This document shows, one piece after another, positions 1 to 4,477 of a stretch of 6,635 nt of DNA (the stretch's first letter is position 1; each line of letters begins with the position of its first letter). This DNA comes from Verrucomicrobiota bacterium (GTDB lineage Bacteria; Verrucomicrobiota; Verrucomicrobiia; Chthoniobacterales; UBA10450): positions 11,416 to 18,050 of the forward strand of contig QHOR01000041.1 in the NCBI GenBank assembly GCA_003219395.1, written 5' to 3'. The notes beneath the pieces are model-generated. The model made no database searches. It was not told where the DNA came from and saw nothing but the letters and a program-made list of their open reading frames with translations. Both the position numbers and the translations under genes were made by a program.

Positions 1-1
1 C

Positions 2-442
2 GATGGTAAAGTACGCGCTCTGTCCAAGCTGTTGCGTGACAATTTTGGATTCGTCATGCAGGGCGTGGGAGTGGTGGTGCCGATCTTCGCAACCTACGAT
101 TCTCATCCGAAACCCGAAGCGCGCCTTTATTTTTACGATGCGATGGGAGCGCAATTTGAAGCGACCGATTACGCCGCAACGGGATCCGGATCGCCAGCTG
201 TGCGGAGCATTCTTTATTACGAAAACAATTGGGGTGCGAAGCCGCTACAGGAATTAGGCCAAGACGAAGCGGTGTCGATTGCATTACGTGCGTTGGATAC
301 CGCTGCGGAGTCCGACACGGCGACGGGCGGCGTAGATCGCAGCGGCAAGATTTATCCGCTTATCAAAATTGTGTCGTACGAAGGAATTACTACTTTGCCG
401 GAGAGCAAAATTGCTGCCGTATTCAAGAAAACGGTCGCATGA
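2..442 (+). CDS. prcB: Proteasome beta subunit (PrcB-like), 5' end missing
   Basis: This is the C-terminal 146 residues of the catalytic subunit of a 20S-type proteasome, a cytoplasmic barrel of stacked alpha and beta rings. The frame is open to the left edge, so the propeptide, catalytic Thr1 and Lys33 lie outside the window. The visible part matches bacterial PrcB closely: a 'MQG.GVVVPIFATYD' strand, then 'ATGSGS' (about fragment residues 59-64), then 'SDTATGG' (about 104-110), which is the conserved D-x-x-[S/T]-G region that supports the active site. It continues with 'GKIYPL' and a C-terminal helix ending in KKTVA. HslV is unlikely because the SDTATGG-type motif and the adjacent alpha subunit are proteasomal. 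The stop overlaps the prcA start (ATGA), the same beta-then-alpha order as in Actinobacteria. The identification is firm, but the catalytic state cannot be judged from this fragment. Confidence 0.93.
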   Translation, partial: DGKVRALSKLLRDNFGFVMQGVGVVVPIFATYDSHPKPEARLYFYDAMGAQFEATDYAATGSGSPAVRSILYYENNWGAKPLQELGQDEAVSIALRALDTAAESDTATGGVDRSGKIYPLIKIVSYEGITTLPESKIAAVFKKTVA

Positions 443-1218
443 TTGAAGAACCGTATCGTTGGGTCGAAGCGATCGCCAATCGCCGCGAGTACATCGAAGC
501 ACAACTCGCTCCGGGCAGTCCGATCGCGGCGCTCGGTTTCCGCGACGGCATTTTGTTTCTCACACTCGGACAGACGCGTCAGAAGCTTTTTGAGATCTAC
601 GATCGGATTGCCATGGGGGCGATTGGTCATCCCGGGGACATCGAGCGACTGCGAATGGCCGCAATCGAATTGGCCAGCACGGAAGGCTTCACCCGGTCTG
701 CGGCGGATGTTTCGTTGCGGCGATTGGTTCATTATTCGCTCAGCCCGGTGATGAAGAGCGCATTTGAACAGGTCTATGGGGCGCCGTACTTGGCGCGAAT
801 GCTCTTCGCCGAAGTAGGCGAGCGACCCGAGGAAGATTTGTTTCTACGCGTGGAATACGACGGCGAGATCGCGACCAACGGCGCGACGTACGCGCAAGCG
901 CGGCAGGATTTCGCCGCACTCAGCGGGACACAGCAATCGAGAGAACAGATGGAAGGATTTCTCGCAACTCAGCACACACGCGATGCGAATTTTGAGACGG
1001 TACTCAACTCCGCGCTCGACGCGTGGAGCATCGGGCATATGACTTTACAAACTGACGATGGAAAAGAACCACCGGAGCAGGAGGCAGTCAGACAACATCG
1101 ACAGGAACAGCTCGCCGCTACTGGGATCGAGGCGGCATTGCTTGAGCGTGACGCCAGCAGGGCAATTCGTTATCGTTTGTTGTCGGACACGGAATTACGT
1201 CCCTTGATCCACGATTAA
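439..1218 (+). CDS. prcA: Proteasome alpha subunit (PrcA-like)
   Basis: This 259-residue protein is the non-catalytic alpha subunit that forms the outer rings of the proteasome, gates the entry pore and docks the activating ATPase. The N-terminal region (residues 5-25, with 'RREYIEAQL') corresponds to the alpha-subunit helix H0. It is followed by 'PIAALGFRDGILFL' (28-41), 'KLFEIYDRIAMGAIGH' (49-64), the helix 'LRMAAIELA' (71-79), and a late 'GIEAALLERD' strand (229-238). These parallel 'KISELYDRV.FAAAGK' and 'VASLEVAVLD' in mycobacterial PrcA. It is slightly longer than the usual roughly 248 residues because of a charged Glu/Gln/Arg-rich segment at about 206-226. The ATG at 439 is chosen because it gives an ATGA overlap with prcB and a normal PrcA N-terminus; an upstream extension in this frame would be out-of-family. 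No clear ribosome site is visible, so translational coupling to prcB is likely. Confidence 0.92.
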   Translation: MIEEPYRWVEAIANRREYIEAQLAPGSPIAALGFRDGILFLTLGQTRQKLFEIYDRIAMGAIGHPGDIERLRMAAIELASTEGFTRSAADVSLRRLVHYSLSPVMKSAFEQVYGAPYLARMLFAEVGERPEEDLFLRVEYDGEIATNGATYAQARQDFAALSGTQQSREQMEGFLATQHTRDANFETVLNSALDAWSIGHMTLQTDDGKEPPEQEAVRQHRQEQLAATGIEAALLERDASRAIRYRLLSDTELRPLIHD

Positions 1219-1241
1219 CATATGGAAAGAAATCATCGCCC

Positions 1242-1246
1242 GGAGG
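1242..1246 (+). promoter_or_regulatory. Shine-Dalgarno site of the amidase gene
   Basis: GGAGG lies six bases before the GTG at 1253. It decides the GTG start over internal ATG codons and is the only strong ribosome-binding site in front of a visible start in this window. Confidence 0.8.
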
Positions 1247-1252
1247 TCACAA

Positions 1253-2044
1253 GTGAAACCGCTTCGGAATATTCTGGCTCTCGCTGGCTTATTGCTAATG
1301 ATCGCGTCTTTCGTCTGGATGCAATTCCATCAGACGAAAAGAGCTAAGCCCGTCGCAGAGCCGAAAGCCGCACAGCCCTCCACTGCACCCGGTCCATTCG
1401 CAGTGGTCGTCCTCGATCCCGGCCATGGTGGACAGGATTCCGGCGCCATGTGCGGAGGGTTACTCGAAAAAGATCTCACTCTGGACGTGGCGCGACGAAT
1501 CGATCGCTTACTCGACTCGGAGGGAATCGCAACATTGATGACGCGCCTAGGCGATACTTATGTTTCACTGGCAGATCGCGCGGCGTTCGCGAATCGGATC
1601 GGAAATTGCATTTTCATCAGCATCCATTTCAATGAAGACAATAAGCCGGTCGCGACTGGGGTGGAGACCTATTACGCTTCACATCAAATCGCCCCTGCCT
1701 CCTCCCTGGCTTCATGGCTGCCTTTCTTATGGCGACCACTTCCCGACTCGCCGAATCCTGAAAGTCAAAGGCTCGCAGGATTCATTCAAGAAGCTTTGGT
1801 GGCGCGCACACGGGCTATCGACCGGGGTACGCAATCCGGACAATTTTTTGTAATCGCAAATGTGACTTCCCCTGCCGCTTTGATCGAAGGAGGATTTCTC
1901 ACAAATAAGGAGGATATTTCCAAGCTTGTAAGCGAAGATTATCGCGACCAAATCGCCGCAGCCGTTGCTGACGGTGTTTTGAAGTATCGCGACGCGAGAA
2001 GTCAGCGTAAACCACGTTTGGCGGTAGGATCGGGGACGCGGTGA
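1253..2044 (+). CDS. N-acetylmuramoyl-L-alanine amidase, Amidase_3 family, membrane-anchored
   Basis: This is a zinc-dependent peptidoglycan hydrolase that cuts the bond between N-acetylmuramic acid and the stem peptide, acting in the periplasm during cell separation or wall turnover. Residues 6-24 form one hydrophobic N-terminal segment (anchor or uncleaved signal), followed by a short Pro/Ala/Lys linker to about residue 48. The catalytic domain shows the expected zinc ligands and catalytic Glu: 'LDPGHGGQDSGA' with H58, 'LLEKDLTLDVA' with E72, 'SIHFN' with H125, and 'ALIEGGFLTN' with E212. 'TRLGDTYVSLADRAAFAN' (97-114) and 'RGTQSGQFFVI' are also typical of the AmiA/B/C/CwlM-like fold. No AMIN, LysM or SPOR domain is seen, so targeting may rest on the anchor or on the peptidoglycan-binding protein encoded next. 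The GTG start is supported by GGAGG. It lies 34 bases after prcA on the same strand and may be cotranscribed. All catalytic residues are present, so it should be active. Confidence 0.92.
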   Translation: MKPLRNILALAGLLLMIASFVWMQFHQTKRAKPVAEPKAAQPSTAPGPFAVVVLDPGHGGQDSGAMCGGLLEKDLTLDVARRIDRLLDSEGIATLMTRLGDTYVSLADRAAFANRIGNCIFISIHFNEDNKPVATGVETYYASHQIAPASSLASWLPFLWRPLPDSPNPESQRLAGFIQEALVARTRAIDRGTQSGQFFVIANVTSPAALIEGGFLTNKEDISKLVSEDYRDQIAAAVADGVLKYRDARSQRKPRLAVGSGTR

Positions 2045-2081
2045 ATAGGGCGGAGTACGACGGCGTCAAAATAGCATTACA

Positions 2082-2819
2082 ATGAAAGCCAAGATCGCTG
2101 CGCTGATCTTCATCGGATCCCTGATGCTGGCGCGAGCCGACCAGATGATTGAAAGCGTGCAGCAAGCCCTGAAAGACCAGGGCTTTTATTATGGTGAGAT
2201 CACCGGTCAAATGAGTTCGGATTTAACCGCAGCGGTTCGCCGGTATCAAATTCGCAATGGACTGCAGGTGAATGGTCAGCTCAACAGTGAGACCCTTCAA
2301 TCACTTGGAGTTAATTCCTCTGCCGCTGCACGATCAGCGGCAAAGCCCGTATCGCCCAGCCCAGCTTTACCCAACAGTGGCAATCAATCTCCAATTGAGG
2401 GAGCGGACATCACGCCGGCACCGGCTCAGCCTTTCTCGAATGCGCCGCAAGATCAGCAAGTGTATCCATCCAACCCCGTCGCTCCAGCTGCCCCCGCGGC
2501 GGGAGTACTTGCGCGGACGCCTTTCGAGGCTGCGCCGCCCGAAGTGCAACGTAAAGTTATTGTCTCTGCTCAAATCGCGCTGGCGCGACGCGGGCTTTAT
2601 CGCGAGGAGATTAATGGGATCTATGGCCCCGCAATGGAGCTGTCGCTGCAAGCGTATCAAGCACGGGCCAAACTTCCGGTAACAGGGCGGCTTGATTTAC
2701 AAACGCTCGCCGCCCTCCGGTTGTTACCGCGACCACGTCAACCTTTTTACGATCCCTCGCGCAGACATTCGCGTCCCCCTCCTGGGCCGCCGGTCCGGGG
2801 TGAATGGGTTCCTGACTGA
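2082..2819 (+). CDS. Secreted protein with two peptidoglycan-binding (PG_binding_1) modules
   Basis: This 245-residue exported protein has no recognisable catalytic domain. Residues 1-19 form a signal peptide ending ARA|D. The first PG_binding_1-type module (about 22-77) reads 'QQALKDQGFYYGEITGQM' and later 'AVRRYQIRNGLQVNGQL'. A linker rich in Pro, Ala, Ser and Gln (about 80-155) leads to a second module (about 157-214), recognised from 'AQIALARRGLYREEINGIYG' and 'LQAYQARAKLPVTGRL'. The tail (215-245) is rich in Arg and Pro and ends 'RGEWVPD'. The two modules align in pattern (G-[FL]-Y-x-x-E-I-x-G, then a Q/Y-rich helix, then V-x-G-x-L), suggesting an internal duplication. The likely role is holding onto peptidoglycan, perhaps supporting the amidase encoded 37 bases upstream; that partnership is inferred. 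No Shine-Dalgarno site is visible before the ATG, but an in-frame TAG at 2046-2048 rules out a much longer protein. Confidence 0.85.
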   Translation: MKAKIAALIFIGSLMLARADQMIESVQQALKDQGFYYGEITGQMSSDLTAAVRRYQIRNGLQVNGQLNSETLQSLGVNSSAAARSAAKPVSPSPALPNSGNQSPIEGADITPAPAQPFSNAPQDQQVYPSNPVAPAAPAAGVLARTPFEAAPPEVQRKVIVSAQIALARRGLYREEINGIYGPAMELSLQAYQARAKLPVTGRLDLQTLAALRLLPRPRQPFYDPSRRHSRPPPGPPVRGEWVPD

Positions 2820-2829
2820 CGTTCGACGG

Positions 2830-2848
2830 GCCGTGGAATCGCCACGGC
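2830..2848. terminator. Hairpin between convergent genes, possible bidirectional terminator
   Basis: GCCGTGG and CCACGGC form a perfect 7-bp GC-rich stem around a 5-base AATCG loop. It lies 10 bases after the stop of the peptidoglycan-binding protein gene and 14 bases beyond the stop of the DUF3108 gene on the other strand, where a shared terminator would be expected. Neither side has a T-run, so it is not a canonical intrinsic terminator. It could instead act as an RNA 3'-end stabiliser or a weak pause. Confidence 0.4.
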
Positions 2849-2862
2849 AGCAACGCGCGTGT

Positions 2863-3726
2863 CTATTTAGGTTTATCAAAGCGTACTGATTGTAGTTCGG
2901 CAAAAACTGTGCCGACGAAGACCTGCGCTTCAATGCGAAGTAGGAGTCGCTCCGCATCATCGGACACCCAGATCGTGCCGCGATGAAATTTCCGGTGCGG
3001 TTCTAATTCACGGTGCTTGCCAATCCGCTTGAGCTGTAAGTCGAGTTTAATTGCGCTGTAACTGCCAGCGTGCACTGAGATTTTTTCCCGGCCAAGGACT
3101 CTGACCGTAGCCAGATAAGCATTGGTCGCCGGATAGGCTACAACGCGGTAAACGCTGTGATCTTTAAGTGGCTGACTACGCAAATAAAGCATGGCCGAAA
3201 ATAAATCGAACAGGTCAGGAAAATTAAACTGCCGAGTCTTCGCTTCCCCCGTACCCTTATCCTCCGTTCTCGTGCGCGTCACTCCGTTATTCGTGAAAGT
3301 GAGATGCGTTGAGATTTTCTTTGATCGATAGTTCTCAATTTGCTGGGCTTCGATGGGCCGCAATGTCCCGGCACTGGCGACTGCCTGATAATTCACGTCC
3401 AATTTCCATAATGCCCGAACAAAACCAATAGTTCGGCCCGTCCCCTCGAGTTGAAACTTATTTTCGGATGGCTTTGTGAAGTGAACCTCCCCGCTAGCCG
3501 CCGTAAGCCCGGACCAGCCGAAGCGATAAGCCGCACGCAAGGGGCGCAGCTCCGGAAAACTTCCGGGCGGATCCTTGCTGATCGTCGCCTCCCAATTCTG
3601 CGCGAGCGAGCTTGAGCAGAGCGCAAGAAACGCAAAGACCGTCTGCAGGATTCGAAGCCGGATTAGAATCCCAGGTCGCAATCGTCCGCCAATGATTCCC
3701 GCTTCATATGGCTTGCTGGTTCTCAT
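2863..3726 (-). CDS. Exported DUF3108-family protein of unknown function
   Basis: This protein is up to 287 residues long and its function is unknown. It resembles the DUF3108 family: 'PLRAAYRFGWSGLTAASGEVHF' region (62-83), a central strand-rich part, then 'YRVVAYPATNAYLATVRVLG' region (193-212), 'VHAGSYSAIKLDLQL' (218-232), and a late 'IWVSDDAERLLLRIE' strand pair (252-266). The many alternating strands suggest a beta-rich periplasmic fold. A hydrophobic stretch (about 26-37) ends at SLA|Q (residue 42), an apparent signal-peptidase I site; C37 is not in a convincing lipobox. The ATG at 3726 gives an unusually long n-region, has no ribosome site, and sits 7 bases after the T-run of the upstream terminator. 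A TTG at 3681-3679 (residue 16) would give a more ordinary signal peptide, so the start is uncertain. It lies downstream of bamA and skp, but the terminator argues against simple cotranscription. Confidence 0.78.
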   Translation of the reverse strand: MRTSKPYEAGIIGGRLRPGILIRLRILQTVFAFLALCSSSLAQNWEATISKDPPGSFPELRPLRAAYRFGWSGLTAASGEVHFTKPSENKFQLEGTGRTIGFVRALWKLDVNYQAVASAGTLRPIEAQQIENYRSKKISTHLTFTNNGVTRTRTEDKGTGEAKTRQFNFPDLFDLFSAMLYLRSQPLKDHSVYRVVAYPATNAYLATVRVLGREKISVHAGSYSAIKLDLQLKRIGKHRELEPHRKFHRGTIWVSDDAERLLLRIEAQVFVGTVFAELQSVRFDKPK

Positions 3727-3733
3727 CGGTACG

Positions 3734-3768
3734 AAAAAAATACACGCGAGTTTAGCTCGCGTGTATTT
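3734..3768 (-). terminator. Intrinsic terminator of the bamA-skp unit
   Basis: Positions 3738-3750 and 3756-3768 are perfect reverse complements, giving a 13-bp stem with a 5-base loop. Read on the - strand, the hairpin runs into seven consecutive T residues (3740 down to 3734), the first three of which also form the stem base. This is a canonical Rho-independent terminator. It begins 21 bases after the stop of the skp/ompH-like gene. The + strand side has only three T residues, so it works mainly for leftward transcription. Confidence 0.9.
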
Positions 3769-3789
3769 CCAAATTGTCGAATTTAAATG

Positions 3790-4422
3790 TTAAGGCTTGG
3801 CAGCTCTTGCCGGGGTGGCGGATGAAGTCGCTTTCGCAGTTGAGCTCGCGGCGCGGCCCGGCTTGTTAAGCACGGCGATGATGTCGTTGGTAAAATCAAC
3901 GTTGTCGTGTGAGTACAACAGGAATGGAACACCATTAATGCTCATGCCCGACTTGTCGAACACCAGATCCATGTTGGTGGCTTTAACCTTGTCGATTACG
4001 ACGTCAGTGATTTCCTTTACGATTCCCTCGCGGACGCGCATCAACTGTTCCTGCAGTTGCCGTTCGCGAGTTTGACGGAAGTCGTTGATCTCGCGCTCCA
4101 TGTTCTTGATGTTAGCAATCTTGTCATCCCGTTCCTTTGCGGTTTGGGTTTTCTTGTCCGCGCTGAGGGCCGGTGACTCCAGCTGTTTGTTCAGATTATT
4201 GATTTCGTCCAACGCCTTTTTGTAAGACTCCGCTCGGTCATCGTACTCTTTCTTGGCGGCGTTCTTGGCATCATTGATTTTTACTTCGGCTTCCTTGGTC
4301 TTGTTGTATTCCTTAAACGCGCGCTGCATGTCAACGGTTCCGATTTTCATTGTGCCTTGAGCAAAAGCAGCAATCGGAAGAGCTAGCGCCAATGCGAGGA
4401 TTGTAGACAGAGACTTTTTCAT
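3790..4422 (-). CDS. skp: OmpH/Skp-family periplasmic chaperone
   Basis: Skp-type proteins are periplasmic trimers whose coiled-coil arms hold unfolded outer-membrane proteins on their way to the Bam complex. This 210-residue protein has a clear signal peptide, MKKSLSTILALALALPIAAFA|Q, cleaved after residue 21. It is followed by the family's opening strand 'MKIGTVDMQRAFKEY' (25-39) and a long, highly charged helical coiled-coil region (about 40-135) rich in Lys, Glu, Asp and Gln. The closing part, 'ITDVVIDKVKATNMDLVFDKSG' region (138-159), precedes 'SINGVPFLLYS'. The last 22 residues are a low-complexity Ala/Ser/Thr/Lys tail beyond the usual Skp core. The gene follows bamA by 55 bases on the same strand, the classic bamA-skp arrangement. 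It ends in a strong terminator. The start ATG gives a textbook signal peptide, though no Shine-Dalgarno sequence precedes it on this strand. Confidence 0.9.
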   Translation of the reverse strand: MKKSLSTILALALALPIAAFAQGTMKIGTVDMQRAFKEYNKTKEAEVKINDAKNAAKKEYDDRAESYKKALDEINNLNKQLESPALSADKKTQTAKERDDKIANIKNMEREINDFRQTRERQLQEQLMRVREGIVKEITDVVIDKVKATNMDLVFDKSGMSINGVPFLLYSHDNVDFTNDIIAVLNKPGRAASSTAKATSSATPARAAKP

Positions 4423-4477
4423 AAAATGGAGGATACAGTGCTTGGAATCGCGTTAGACTGCAACCACATATATTCGT

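Noticed and set aside
229..438. The 70-codon upstream extension of the prcA frame
   Set aside because: It lies wholly over prcB in another frame, reads as Arg/Cys-rich shadow sequence, and known PrcA proteins begin at the equivalent of the ATG at 439.
352..732. A 126-codon - strand frame across the prcB-prcA junction
   Set aside because: It is antisense to two well-supported genes, with no family resemblance.
2272..2682. A 136-codon + strand frame inside the peptidoglycan-binding protein gene
   Set aside because: It is Arg/Ser/Pro-rich shadow sequence. The other frame has a signal peptide and two recognisable domains.
2853..2860. The palindrome ACGCGCGT near the convergent gap
   Set aside because: An 8-base alternating C/G palindrome is expected by chance in this composition and has no partner or T-run.
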